Shown in pieces: positions 10,192-22,620 of a stretch of 64,000 bases of DNA. The stretch's first letter is position 1. Each line of letters begins with the position of its first letter. The notes beneath the pieces are model-generated. The model was not told the origin of the DNA. It saw nothing but the letters and a program-made list of their open reading frames with translations, and made no database searches. Source of the DNA: Oikopleura dioica (taxonomy: Eukaryota; Chordata; Appendicularia; Copelata; Oikopleuridae); assembly GCA_907165135.1 (NCBI GenBank), contig OU015567.1, positions 15,753,001 to 15,817,000 of the forward strand. Direction: 5' to 3'. The position numbers were made by a program, and so were the translations under genes.

Positions 10192-11896
10192 GCCTGCTTT
10201 TTTCTAGTTTTATTTCTTCAAAAATCCTAATTTGATAAATAACAGAAAAATCCGATGCCGGAAGAAGGAGGTGGCTTGTGGTGTACTTTGTCTGGAATGC
10301 CAAAGTTTAGAATCCCGATAGAACGCGTGCTTAGAAAGCTTTTGTTCCGAGAAGCGGGATTATCAAACTTATCAAATCCTTTCCGGTTCGCTTCAAAAAA
10401 GGGTTGAACTTCTTTCAATCTTTCAATTCAAAATACAAATTTCAAGCTCTCCCGTTTTTATCCTAAAACAAATAAACCCTTATAAAACCCTCGCTATCTT
10501 TTTTGGCGATTCTAGTGCCTCGATTAAGATAAAAACAACTGTCAAAATAGCCGGCCCAGAAGAAGAAAAAAAGGTTGACACACGAGAGACAGGGCAAAAT
10601 AGACATGTTTTAATTCCAGCGTAATCGCTGCTTTTTCGGCGGGAAGCAACAACAGTTCGAATTCTTTGCGGAAGTAAATATTGTCAAAAATTAATTTGGA
10701 CTAAGAAAATAAAACAGAAAATAATTCGTTTCTTAGATTCAAGATTCAATGACGGACGAAAACCACAAAATAAGTAATTAGAAAATACCCCCTTAAATTT
10801 TAAAAGAATTACAGTATTTTTAATTGTTGTAACTAAGTTCACAAAAATGATGTTTGATCTAATCAGCTTGGCGGAGGAATTCATGAGTTGACCCGGACCA
10901 CGTCAAAAGTTATAAGGAGTTAATGTTAATCCGGCGAAAGGAGCATCAAATTAAAGCGAGCACGTGTAAGAGGCGCAGGCTTAGAAAACATCTTCTAAAC
11001 CCGCCACCACGTGTGTTCAAATAAGTCGAGGGCAAAGTCGATAGTGTGAAGTAGATTAGCGATTCGAGTGAATCTCGAGATCACCGCAAATCACCCAAAT
11101 ATTCTCATTGGCCCGAAACTAGGATTAGAAATTGACGGATAAAAAGTTCAATGAGAAGAAGAGCCCTATTATCTTCCAAAGCTATTCCTGACTCAGGTTT
11201 TCCACACAGTTTGCCGAGCCTGTTGAAGGACCCCTTCGTCAAGTGATAATGACTTTTTCAAACACGGATATCGAGTTGATCCCCTTAAGATTATTGAAAT
11301 ATTTTTTGGTTATTTTGTAGCTCGATAGTTGCTCGAGGGCACCAGAAGGAAAACAAGCTCATAGCCTATGAGTCATAGGCCTCTTAAGGGTGTCGCAACG
11401 ATAAGTTAAAGTGAAAATATTTTTCAAACATGGATATCATTATGATCACCTTAACTGATCAAAATTTTTTTATGTTAAAAATTTAGCTGAGACCCTTGTC
11501 TAGGGCACCGCATCAAGTGTATGATGACATCTTAAGGGTTTCACTAATAAAAAAGGGTTTAAAGATTGGTGATCGGCCGAAAAATGGGCAAATTTAGCTA
11601 AAAAAAGCCCCAAAAACGTGATTTTCAAAGTGGATTTTGAGGGTCAAAAAGTCGAAATAGAATTTTACGACATTAGAGAAAAATGATCCTCAGAACTTAG
11701 AGAATCTATTCCCGAAAATCGTCAAACATGACGGGGGTCCTTAATAGAAATAAATCTGAGGAATTCGGACTTCGTAGGAAAAGTCGTTAATTTCGCAACC
11801 TAATGGCTCGTTGGTCATTAAAACGTGGCAATTTTATATAAGCAGTTTACTCTCAAAAAGAAAGAGAACAAGCACAAGAACTAAAATCTTTCAAAA
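10192..11896. other. Gene-free stretch with a solo MITE end
   Basis: CCTGACTCAGGTTTTCCACA at about 11189-11208 is a lone right end. Otherwise only short frames. Paired AAGGGTGTCGC words near 11384 and 11521 belong to the motif family at 8317. Confidence 0.4.
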
Positions 11897-12343
11897 ATGC
11901 AGAACGAAGATACTCAATCGGTCATTTCTTTTAGCACCCTTTGAGATTACAGAAACGAAGGACTCCCGAATGCGGCAGAGGGTCTCCGAATTGATTATTC
12001 AACGATCAAGTCAATTTTGGAGAGAATAAAGAAGCTTGAAAAAGACAATGCAACATATCGAGCTCTAGCATTTGATTTGCAGCAAGTGAAAAATGAGTTG
12101 ACAGCGAAAAACTATGAGCTGGAAACACGAGTTTCCGAGCTAGAGATATTCAAAGAAAACACGATTTTAGCAAGTCAGGAGCGCGATTTCCAAGTCGAAG
12201 ATCTCCGAAAAACAATTGGACTTTTCACCATAGAAATCGCAAGTCTCAAACAGCTCAAAGGAACACCTAAACCTGACAACGAGGAATCTCCTCGTTTTCA
12301 AAAAGAAATTACTGCTGAGGAATTGGAAGCACTTTTTTCCTGA
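11897..12343 (+). pseudogene. Coiled-coil family copy A, broken and truncated
   Basis: The frame from ATG 11897 (MQNEDTQSVIS) matches the starts of the paralogues at 60815 and 62670. A TGA at 11942-11944 replaces the Gly codon of the paralogue motif SSLGTY. After it the frame stays open for the coiled coil (KKLEKDN, LAFDLQQ, RVSELEIFKEN, QERDFQ). The copy ends at 12343 without the C-terminal domain that the paralogues have. It is probably a dead duplicate, although a start inside the coiled coil could still give about 110 residues. Confidence 0.7.
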
Positions 12344-13960
12344 AAGGAGGACATGGTTATATGATATAACTTATATCCGTTTGAATATAAGAATAAGAAA
12401 TAATCATTCTGTACATTTAATGATTCAGAATAAAGTCTTTCTAAAATTCTTAACGTTTTTGTGATAGATTCTCTCTTACCAACTCTTATATGGATGGAAT
12501 GGTTCTACAAAAAAAACTGGCAAAATAAAGAACGAAAACTTCTCAAAAAATATTTTCATAAGACTAAGTAGCTTGTGAAGCTTTTCTGCGTGAGAAGCGT
12601 CAATTTACCAAACGTGCTTTAAAAATCACTAGAAAAGACCTTTAGCGGTAAGTCCGCTGCCAGGATTACGTGAGAAAGTGTCTCAATCACTTTCGTTTTT
12701 AGAAGAATTAGATGAATAATTTTTCCGCTAAAAGAACTGCTCGAGCAAGTGTGTTTTCGCGTACCCGCCAGAATGTGACAAGCAGCAAGAGCTTGCCAAA
12801 TTCAAGGGTGTTTTTCTAGCTTGGGCAGCTTTTAGGCCGAATAACATGAATTAAAGCCGCTTTGGAGAAAGTTCTTTTTTATTTGTTTTAAAAAAATACA
12901 GTCGAAAATGTCTAATTAGCTTCAATTAAAAATATGTTTTGATGTGAATGTTTCCCGAGAATCTTTCGAGTACTCGAAACAATTGAAATTAGCAAAAGTG
13001 TTTTTGGAAATACAGCTCATGGAAAAACGTTTGTTGTGGAAAAGAGACGCTACAAATTGGGTCCAACCCGTTCACTGCAATTTTCAGTTGTTTTCTGCTA
13101 ATATTTTGAATAGATAAAGTGGCCTAAATACATAAAATACAAAGAATTAGGCTTTATTATTGTCAAATTTGGAGTTCTAACCCTAAAAATTATTAATGAA
13201 GTGATAAAAATTGGATTAAAAATCCATTTATTTGGTTCTTAAATGGCAAAATCATAACTAAGAATCTCCGAAATTTGATTGGCCTACTAGCTGAACGCGG
13301 ACGTCTTATTGGTCAAAAATCTAACCAAAATTTTGTTCAAAAATGTCGCATTTTTTTGTCGAATCCTGCTTTCTCCCCTGAATAAGTAAAAAAGTTGCTT
13401 CTTGAATTATTGACCAATCAAATTGCTCGATGAGAAAATTTATTATCAAATGAAACCAAAGTAGGGATGAAAATTTTCTTTGAAAAAAATGGTTTGTGAA
13501 AATAATTTGTTTTGAGTACGGTGTCGGTTTTTCGAATTACGAAGTGAAATAAGTTTCCAACAAGGCGAAAAAATGGTTTGTTAGGCTTATGGATTTATCG
13601 AGCTTGTGGCGACGATGGAGTGAGAAAACGTTGGCTAATCCGGCAATAGACGAACTTCTGCTTTTAAACTGTTTTTCATTTGGTTTTTCGAAATGGAACT
13701 TTTTTGGAAAACACTGTTTCGTTTTGATAAGTGCAAATTTGGTGGTGGCTGAGTGCATTAAAAGCGATTTTCTAAAGGAAAAGCGCAGGTGGGAATGTTG
13801 GGCGAAATTCCGAAAAAACCGAAATGGTGAAAACTGGGCCACAACGCTGCGGGTTAAAAGGAGACTTGCCCTCTCATTTTCGCGCAAAAATAAGGGTGTC
13901 ACTTTGTTTATTTTTTTTGGGAAAAAAAGGGAAAAAATCGATGCTCGAAAATCTTAGTAA
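12344..13960. other. Gene-free stretch
   Basis: Short frames on both strands around 13540-13950 lack domains and run through a TAAGGGTGTCAC repeat motif at 13889. Nothing else supported. Confidence 0.4.
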
Positions 13961-13964
13961 AAAA

Positions 13965-14036
13965 CCTGACTCAGGCTTTTCTTTTATTAAAGCTGATTGA
14001 GAACCTGACTCAGGTTTTCTACACAGGTTTTGCCGT
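13965..14036. mobile_element. hAT-like MITE remnant
   Basis: Two CCTGACTCAGG cores about 40 bp apart, the right one with TTTTCTACACAGGTTTTGCCG. Confidence 0.55.
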
Positions 14037-15003
14037 GTCAATAAGTTTCAAGTTAATTTCACAAAAAACTCAAAACCTTAAAATTAAAAAAAATGCAAAT
14101 CAAATTTTTTGAAACGAAAAATTACGGTTTCTGGGTTTCACTTTGTCCTCCAATAAACGAAAGAAGGCTAAATCAACCCCATCGTCGGAAATGGACTAGT
14201 TTTGACTGCGGCGGCGGAGGATAATCCCCTCTTCCTTTCTAATTGGGCTGCTTTAAGTGCAGCGAAAATAAGTACTCTGCGGCGAAAACCAAAACATAAC
14301 AGTCCAACTAAAACCAAAGAAGAAGACAGTCCAGTTTTCTTCTTCAAGAAAAAATGGGGATTTCCTCCGTAAATGAGAAAAACAAAAATTAGAAAGAAGA
14401 CTTTCCTGAGAAAAATAATCGGGTCGAAAACGAGTCGTGAAAATAGAAAGACTGTAACTCTCACTGTAGACATGTATGCTATGATTTTATTCGACAAAAT
14501 CAAAACCAAGTTTTCCGATTTTGATTGGACAGAACTTTTTGAGCTAATAAGCCAATCAGATTTGGTCTTTCTGCCCGAAATTTTTGACTGAGAAAACTGA
14601 CTTTTTTTTTCAATTTAGATCCGATTTTTTTCCCAGAAAATCGTTGAACAAACATTTTAGTTAGGAAGTAGCATTGTTGCCCTGCATTCTTGCAAATAAT
14701 TGAAGGCATAATCGAATTGTCTCAAGACGTGCATGAATTGAGTTGAATAGGCTGTGGCGGCGGGTCGAGGGAAATTCCGGGCGGCGATCTTACGTTCAAT
14801 TCCAGAAATTCCACTCGCCATGGGATCAAAAAGCAGCTCCAAATGAGCCAACGGGTGACATAACTCAGCACAAAGTGGCAACACCCAGCTCCAAATCACC
14901 CCTTTTTTTCCGACAAAATGAGCCGCTTCACATGTCCAATGAGATAATTTCTAGCGCTTGAACTTAAAGTTAGCTGCTCATGAAAAATCTCTGAAACATT
15001 TTT
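14037..15003. other. Gene-free stretch
   Basis: A minus-strand frame at 14168-14509 encodes hydrophobic stretches (VFFLIFVFLIY; SLVLVGLLCF) but no homologous copy or splice structure supports it. Confidence 0.35.
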
Positions 15004-15190
15004 GACCCTCCGACCTGTGTGGAAACCTGAGTCAGGGTCCTGAAAGAGCATCGCAAAATTTTGAAATCGAATAATGCGATTGTTCTGGCGAAGCCGCTTT
15101 GCGGCTTTATTCAAAAAGAAGCCGCTTCGTGGCTTTCGCAAAGGATCTTTCAGGACCCTGACTCAGGTTTTTAACACAGGTTGTGGACCT
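15004..15190. mobile_element. hAT-like MITE copy
   Basis: GACCTGTGTGGAAACCTGAG at the left, CTGACTCAGGTTTTTAACAC with AGGTTGT at the right; GCCGCTTTGCGGC and GCCGCTTCGTGGC stems inside. Confidence 0.7.
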
Positions 15191-16805
15191 AAAATAATTC
15201 CAAAAAGCAACGTTTAAATTATTCTTTAGTGCGTTTATTCAGGAAGTAAGAAAACGAGATAAGAACAGAATGCTTTTGAGAGAACAGTAAGTTACTAAAG
15301 TCAACTGGTTTCATGTTTATTTAGATCGACACTTGCCGCTTATCACTGTCAGATTTGCATGCTCATTTTTTTCAGCACTTATCATAATGCGAGAACAAGA
15401 GAACAGTAGCTTCATTTTTGATAGAAATAATTGAAGAAATTTCAAAAAATAGATAAAAACACAGGCAGCAACCTTCTTGAGTTCACTGTAAATTGTGACG
15501 CAAATGCGACCAAAAATATGTCGTTTTCAATATTTTTTCCGGAGAAAATTCGTCCTTTTTAAGACGCGTCTAAACCAGCCCAATTCGGGCAAAACCAAGA
15601 AAAGAAAGTGATTTTCTGTATATCTGGGTTTTGATTGGCCATCGGGCCAAGTACAGCAATTTTATTGGTTGTTCAGAAAATCGCTTCCTTTTCTCGGCTT
15701 ATGCCCCCAAATTATGGAGGATTAACGAATCGTATTTTTTATCAAAAAATTTGATGGACTTAACCAATTAATAGAATTGCATTTTTGGATAACAATTAAG
15801 ATTGCTGTATTTGAGCTGCCAACCAATCAAAACCCTGATTTAGAAAACCACTTGCGTAAATTGGTTTAACCCATATTTTTCGGGCAGAGCCGAAAAAAAG
15901 GAAGTTATTTTCTTGACCTGGGTGTTGATTGGCCGTTGGGTAAGTACAGCAATCTTATTGGCTATCCAAAAAACCACCTCCAATTTTCGGTTTCGTCCAA
16001 ATTTTCCATGACTCAAGAAAATATGATAATTTTTCGCAATATTTCTGCCCAATTCACGGTATTTTAAACTCGTCAAGACATAAGTCCTAATTGAATTGCG
16101 TGCGGAACAAACGTAGTACCCAAGCCGCGGGGAAGGGGCTTATCGAATAAGCTCCGCTAAAGCTGAGAAATGTGAACGTTTCCAGCTTCCTCCATTATTA
16201 CAAAATTGCTTCCCGCTGCTCTATCTTTTTCTTTCTTCCTTTTTTCAAAATGACAAGTTGTTTTGACAGAAAGTGGAAATTCTGACACGCGCGGAAAAAA
16301 AAAGAGCCGAATTGGAGGAGATTTGGAAAGTGAGATTTTGAAAAGCGCTTTTTGAGAAAAAGCGACTTGCATAAGAAAAAATGCAAAGGCGAGGATCAGG
16401 TTGTAAACATGAAAGGATGGAGAGCGGATTCGAGAGGCGGAGATTTGCCAGAAGATGTCGGAAATTTGATTTTCTGACTAATAGAAGGACCCAGAAAGGA
16501 GGAGGGAAATGAGCTTGAAAGTTTAAAAAAGAGGATGACGCATAATCACAAAATTTTTTGAGAATTTTTTTTCTGTTTCGGGAAAAAAAGGCATAGTAAA
16601 GGGTTCAAACTCAATTTAGGAAAGAGAATTAAGGGTATCACAAAATAAGGGTTTTCATAAATTTTCATTAAAAAACAAAAAAAAAACCATAATTCAGCAT
16701 GAAGATACCCTTAATTTTTAAGAATTTCTTCTTTTTCTAAAAATCTGAAGAAAATAAAAGATAAAAAAATCGTTCATTCGGGCCAATTCCCCTCAGGAGA
16801 GCCCA
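15191..16805. other. Gene-free stretch with duplicated CCAAT-word block
   Basis: Two related blocks (about 15635-15720 and 15925-15995) share GTTTTGATTGGCC...AAGTACAGCAATYTTATTGG, about 285 bp apart. Near 16632-16712 TAAGGGTATCAC and GATACCCTTA face each other like the element at 8317. Confidence 0.45.
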
Positions 16806-16972
16806 ATTGGCCTTGAAACCTGTGTTGAAAAACTGAGTCAGGGTCCTGAGAGAATTTTTATAAAGAAAGCCGCAAGGTAAAAACTACCATCTTTGCCTTT
16901 TCCACCTCTGGCGGCTTTTTTTGGGAAGATCTTTCAAAGCCCTGACTCAGGTTTTTTACACAGGCTATTAAG
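16806..16972. mobile_element. hAT-like MITE copy
   Basis: AAACCTGTGTTGAAAAACTG at the left and CAGGTTTTTTACACAGGCTA at the right, with an interior interrupted by a CCATCTTTGCC segment. Confidence 0.65.
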
Positions 16973-17408
16973 CACAACTTAGCCCTTAGCGAGAAATTTT
17001 TAAAATGGAAACTTTTTCATTTCTTCTGAGAAAAATATTTTTGTTCACAAAAAAATCAACCTCAAAAATCTCCCGCGATTGTAACACTTTTTCATTTTAT
17101 CACCCGTTCCCCGATAAACTCGTCATTTTTATAATCATAAAAAAAGAAAAAACGAAAAAAATGGCTGAAAACCGCGACCTGATAAAACTGGAACCAAAGG
17201 ATTGTAGCTCGTTGTCTGGACGTCGGCGGCGTTTTCGGATGGAATTGGCGGTACTTTTTTTCGGATCAGCGAAAGCTAGAATTTTCTAATTTTAGGGGAT
17301 TTGAGCAGAGCTCAGATTTCCGCTACACTCTACCGTGAAATGAGAAGGGATCAAGGATTTTGCTATTTCGTAAGAAATTTTTTCGAAAATGAAATGCAGC
17401 ATCTTTCT
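16973..17408. other. Gene-free stretch
   Basis: A Lys-rich plus-strand frame at 17005-17289 is low-complexity; not supported as a gene. Confidence 0.35.
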
Positions 17409-17518
17409 TTGGGCTCGATTACCTGTGGAAACAACCTGAGTCAGGGTCTCAAAAAGATTTAATGAAGTAGTTCTTTCGGACCCTGACTCCTGTTTTCCAC
17501 ACAGGATATTGAGCCCAG
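17409..17518. mobile_element. hAT-like MITE copy with exact 8-bp TSD
   Basis: TTGGGCTCG...GAGCCCAG, flanked on both sides by ATCTTTCT (17401-17408 and 17519-17526). One of the shortest copies. Confidence 0.8.
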
Positions 17519-17526
17519 ATCTTTCT

Positions 17527-18259
17527 GGAAAGAAAATATTCTAATTCTGCAAAGCCGCAATTTGCTATTGAATAAATTCTTACAAAAATTTGCCGCACGC
17601 GGCTTTTGTCGCTAAAAATTGCGAGAAAATGAGCAGAAATCAATGAAAATCTATCGTTTTTTAGCTTTGTTTCCAAAAAAAAGCCGCAAGCGGCTTTTTC
17701 TGTAAAAATCTTTTGATAATTGCGGCTTTTCCAAAATTTCGAGTCAAAAAAATAAGGGTTATTAATGATTAAACTCAAGGAATAAAAGCCGCCAGCGGCT
17801 TATTTTTTGTCGGTCTTTTTTCCTTTCTTAAAAAAATTAAAATTTTTTCGCTCGAAATTGCTGATTTCTCAAAATTTCTAGAGCAAAACAATTCTTGAGC
17901 CTCTTTTTCGCGATCCAACGTTCCTGGTGACATGAGTTTGTTTTCTGTTTATCACACGTCTCGCTGGTTAAAATTTCTCGTTTGTTTCTCTTTTTTTTCT
18001 CGAGTAAAGTGACTCGACCTTGGATTTCGAGCGAGCGGGCGGTTTTCGGTTGAATTGATCAAAATCGCAGACTTTCCCGCGGCGCGGCCAATTTTTTTCT
18101 CTTTGTTTTCAAAAAAATAATTGAAAGAAAAAAATAAATAAAAGGGATTGAAGGTTTAGCCGCACGCGGCTTTTTATTTAATTTTTTTTGATTGATAAAG
18201 TGAGAAAATTATTATCTCTATTTTGCGGCTTAGGAAAAAAAGCCGCATAGTTTTTTTTC
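17527..18259. other. Gene-free stretch with AAGCCGC hairpin fragments
   Basis: AAGCCGC/GCGGCTT words near 17550-17600, 17685-17700, 17788-17800 and 18160-18245 look like loose MITE interiors. No gene. Confidence 0.4.
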
Positions 18260-18640
18260 TGGCTAAGCTTGCTAAGCCAGAAGGTAAAAATTAAGAGTAA
18301 CTGAGCCAACAGCACTGCTTCCTAAACCAACTAAGCTAAATATTTTTGATGAAGAAGCTCAGCTCAGCTAAGCTCAATTTTGATCAGCTAAATTCAAGCT
18401 GTTTAAAACAGCTCCACTAGAGCTTGCTCGAAAAAACACAGCCAGCTAATCTTAGCTCAGCTCAATTTCGAATCAGCTAGCTCAGCTCGGTAGTTTTGAG
18501 CTGATTGAGCTGAGCTGAGCTTAGTTTTTACTCCAACTAAGCCCTGGCAGAAGTGAAAAAGGCTTGACTCAGGTTCTGACTCAGGTTGGCCCTGACTCAG
18601 ATTGCCTAGCCCTGGCTCAGTCAGCAGAGCTCAACTTTTC
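18260..18640. repeat. AGCT/CTCAGC low-complexity block
   Basis: Dense AGCT, CAGCTAAGCTCA and TGAGCTGAGCTGAGC words, many self-complementary, followed by three tandem CTGACTCAGGTT cores of the MITE family (18565-18610). Confidence 0.55.
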
Positions 18641-19134
18641 TCAGCTCTATAATTTTCGTCCTTTTTATTGCCCTAGAAAAACTGCGATTTCTACAGAATG
18701 ATTAACACTTTCATAACTCGAGTATCGCCGCGGCAGATAATTAACCATTGCGAAAAGCGCTTCTTATCAGTATATGGATAGGCGGCGTTATCGAACTCGC
18801 TTTGGCGAAATGAAATCTTCGCTGCGGATTTTATTTGATTTCTTCTGAACGCGCTAAATTCTAATTGCAAGACTGATAACTTATCAGTGATAAGCAAATG
18901 ACTGATTGCTTATCGAATTCGAAAAATGAAGAAAGTAAAAGAATAAAACCAAAACACAAGTCAAGATGATTTCCAACGACGAAGTTCTTCGCCTGATGAA
19001 TATTAAAAGAGTGCCGTTTGTTGTTTTCTCGAGAGGCTAAGAACTTGGCGATTTGATGACTTTTGCTCAATTAAGGGGGTATCACTTGTGATTATGATTG
19101 AATTTTTTCATTGAATTTTCGAGCTGATACCCTT
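18641..19134. other. Gene-free stretch
   Basis: Short TTATCAGT/ACTGATAA inverted words near 18765-18890; no gene. Confidence 0.35.
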
Positions 19135-19355
19135 GATGATTTCAAAAAACTTTTTGCGCGGCCGGAAATCATGAAAAAAGTGCTAGTGCAGTTTTGTCAG
19201 GCTCGTCGAGACGAGTCGATTGGTATAGGTCACACTTGAAAAGTTTAAGGATTTACCGGTTAACCGGCTGATTACCGGAAATCACGTTGTCAGCTCCCGT
19301 TTTTGTTCTAGTCGTCGGATTTTCATGTTTGAACCGTCAAAATGATCCTTATGAT

Positions 19356-21731
19356 TAGGGTCCACGCTCAAAAAATAGGTACCCGAAATAGAGCTCCTAT
19401 AATTCTCAAAATTAGATATGTAAAACAACTATAAAAAACAAGCATTTTGACCCTTTTTCAAAAAAAATCTATAAAAGAGTTGAGAAATAATGATGCCTCA
19501 AAGTGGGCAAAAATGCAAAATCACCCAAGAACGCGTGTTTTTTTAAATTTAAAATTGTAAAAATATGTTATTTTGAATTCTTAATTCGAAACTAAAATCC
19601 TTTTTTTGGAGGATGGCCTAAATTTTACGAAATCGACAATTTTCCGTAAATTCTGAGCCATTTTCAAAGAGCGCGCGGCGCGATGCCTCAGGCGGTCCAA
19701 GGGTGTCCACAAAGAAAACAAAGCAGAGCGCTGTCTGGCGCTTCAGCTAACTCAGGTAAGCTTCATACAAATGGCTCTAGAATAATAAATACTAAGAATC
19801 AATTTAAAACTACACGTTAGAAATTTAGACAAGGGTCAAAATTTTAAATTTTTCAAAAAAACTCGATCAATTTATTAATTTATTTCAGACAATTATCTCT
19901 TTCCTATGGAAGTCAAAAATAAAGAATTCTCAGGCTTTAAAAACCTCCGGATGTCGGCAAAATGACCATTTTAGGAAAACAAGGGAGAAAAGCCCCATCC
20001 CTGGCTTTTAAATTTAAATGGGCTTGACGGCCCTTCGGGCCGTCTCAGCCCCATCCCTGGCTTTTAAATTTAAATGGGCTTGACGGCCCTTCGGGCCGTC
20101 TCAGCCCCATCCCTGGCTTTTAAATTTAAATGGGCTTGACGGCCCTTCGGGCCGTCTCAGCCCCATCCCTGGCTTTTAAATTTAAATGGGCTTGACGGCC
20201 CTTCGGGCCGTCTCAGCCCCATCCCTGGCTTTTAAATTTAAATGGGCTTGACGGCCCTTCGGGCCGTCTCAGCCCCATCCCTGGCTTTTAAATTTAAATG
20301 GGCTTGACGGCCCTTCGGGCCGTCTCAGCCCCATCCCTGGCTTTTAAATTTAAATGGGCTTGACGGCCCTTCGGGCCGTCTCAGCCCCATCCCTGGCTTT
20401 TAAATTTAAATGGGCTTGACGGCCCTTCGGGCCGTCTCAGCCCCATCCCTGGCTTTTAAATTTAAATGGGCTTGACGGCCCTTCGGGCCGTCTCAGCCCC
20501 ATCCCTGGCTTTTAAATTTAAATGGGCTTTACGGCCCTTCGGGCCGTCTCAGCCCCATCCCTGGCTTTTAAATTTAAATGGGCTTGACGGCCCTTCGGGC
20601 CGTCTCAGCCCCATCCCTGGCTTTTAAATTTAAATGGGCTTGACGGCCCTTCGGGCCGTCTCAGCCCCATCCCTGGCTTTTAAATTTAAATGGGCTTGAC
20701 GGCCCTTCGGGCCGTCTCAGCCCCATCCCTGGCTTTTAAATTTAAATGGGCTTGACGGCCCTTCGGGCCGTCTCAGCCCCATCCCTGGCTTTTAAATTTA
20801 AATGGGCTTGACGGCCCTTCGGGCCGTCTCAGCCCCATCCCTGGCTTTTAAATTTAAATGGGCTTGACGGCCCTTCGGGCCGTCTCAGCCCCATCCCTGG
20901 CTTTTAAATTTAAATGGGCTTGACGGCCCTTCGGGCCGTCTCAGCCCCATCCCTGGCTTTTAAATTTAAATGGGCTTGACGGCCCTTCGGGCCGTCTCAG
21001 CCCCATCCCTGGCTTTTAAATTTAAATGGGCTTGACGGCCCTTCGGGCCGTCTCAGCCCCATCCCTGGCTTTTAAATTTAAATGGGCTTGACTTAGGCCG
21101 GGGCCTCTACCTAGCTCATTTCATTAAGTCAAGCTTTGTCCCCAACCCCACCCACACCCGTATTTTACGTTAGACCTATCGTTCATTTATTTTATATAAT
21201 TATGGTCTTTACAAAAAATAAAGAAATACTTCTTTTTTTTTTATTTTTTCAAAAATTTTTATTATGAGTTTATTTTTTTATTCATTTGATTTCTAGTTAA
21301 GATTTTATTTAATTTCATTAGTGTAATTATCCTTATTTGTAAAATAATGGATTTTTAAAGAAGTTTCGACGTGGCCACCCTTGCGATGCCCCTAGGCCAT
21401 CGCGCGCTGAGCGAGCTGCGCGCCGCTGATTTTTGCCTTTTTAGGGCCATTTTTACGGGATTGCTGGGAAAAAACTTCATCCTCCAAAAATAAATTGGTC
21501 GATTTGGGGTTAAAAAAGGGCTACGATTTCGCCTGTGTTAATTAAAATTTTATAAGAGCCGTTCTTCATGGTTTTTTGGGTGTTTTTTCTTCATAACTCC
21601 TCAACCCTTTTTCATTTCGGGTTGAAATTTAGCTTGTTTTACTCAGCTCTTCGAGATCTTCATCTTTTATGTTGATGAAAAGACCTCAAAAGCAATATTT
21701 AAAAAGTTTTATTTTTTGAGCGTGGACCCTA
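19356..21731. mobile_element. hAT-like non-autonomous element carrying a satellite
   Basis: Ends TAGGGTCCACGCTCAAAAAA and its exact mirror, flanked by CTTATGAT on both sides (19348-19355, 21732-21739). The 8-bp duplication and TAGGG end are typical of hAT. It sits inside the left arm of the larger element. The interior is AT-rich flank, the 56-bp satellite array and more AT-rich flank; no coding region seen. Confidence 0.85.
19991..21092. repeat. 56-bp satellite, about 19.7 copies
   Basis: Unit starts AGCCCCATCCCTGGC, continues with the palindrome TTTAAATTTAAA, then GGGCTT and the hairpin GACGGCCCTTCGGGCCGTC, and ends TC. Copies are essentially identical; one copy near 20530 reads GGCTTTACGG in place of GGCTTGACGG. 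Such homogeneity suggests recent expansion or ongoing conversion. Confidence 0.95.
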
Positions 21732-22476
21732 CTTATGATCAGGGCTTCTCTAGCCTCCGAGATGAGCCGCATATCTCAATTCCTGCCGAGCTTATCACTA
21801 AAAGTTTGAATTTTACGTACTTTTTTCACTCTGAAAGTTCATAACGTAAATTTTTTACGGTAAATACTAATAAATCTTCTGCGGTTTTGATAGACAATTG
21901 AAAATTAATAATACCCACCGTTCAAAACCTTGTAACCAGCCGGTAAAAAAGCGCTGAATCAAAATTATGCCCTCAAAAACCACTTTTTTGATTATATTTT
22001 TCTCCTCAAAGATCGGAACTAGAAGCGGGACCTTTTTGCGCGAAATCAATGCTATTTCTTTTGATAGAGGATTTTTCAGAGAATAAAGGGGTCTTTTTTA
22101 ATTTTGGATTCCATAACTGGAACTTCTTGTATCACCTTTTCCACTGCTCGCTTTTTTCTCAGGTTGACCAAGTTTGATTCTAGTAGACATTTGATGCCTT
22201 CTAGGACATTTAAGATATTTTATCGAGCCCCCGGATGAGCAAATCTCTTCTTGGAAAACTCGGCTTTGAGGAAACTCCAGTTAATTTCGAATTTTTTCTC
22301 TTCGCTTTAAGCTCGGACGAGTTGGTAGACCATTAAATGCATCTCATGTTCTCAGTCCTTTTCTGTCATGTTTTGTTGACAAAAATCATGTTTGCACATG
22401 TTGAATCTTAAATGCACGATTTTAAGAACCCTAATGCGTCAGAAGACTCCGCTAGCTCTGTGGCAAGTTATGAAAC

Positions 22477-22620
22477 ATGTCACAGTGCCCTCCTGAAGCT
22501 CAAGAAGTGCTCCATATCGGAACGCCCGAAGAGGACAAGCCCAAGACTAAATTTATGATTGGCTCATTGCCGACGCAAGATAGCTCAGCTACGATTGTAA
22601 GAAGCTATGTATGGGTTTAA
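22477..22620 (+). CDS. Possible 47-residue captured exon inside the inverted-repeat element
   Basis: Open frame from ATG 22477 to TAA 22618-22620 in the unique interior of the 19135-23132 element. Composition (MSQCPPEAQEVLHIGTPEED...) is more protein-like than the surrounding AT-rich DNA, so it might be host coding sequence picked up by the transposon. No domain recognised; it may be chance. Confidence 0.2.
   Translation: MSQCPPEAQEVLHIGTPEEDKPKTKFMIGSLPTQDSSATIVRSYVWV

Noticed and set aside
14168-14509. Minus-strand frame with two hydrophobic stretches
   Set aside because: Composition alone; no splice context or homologue in the window.
17005-17289. Plus-strand Lys/Phe-rich frame
   Set aside because: Low-complexity AT-rich sequence.
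19991-21092. CRISPR array
   Set aside because: The 56-bp units are contiguous with no variable spacers, and the context is eukaryotic transposon DNA.
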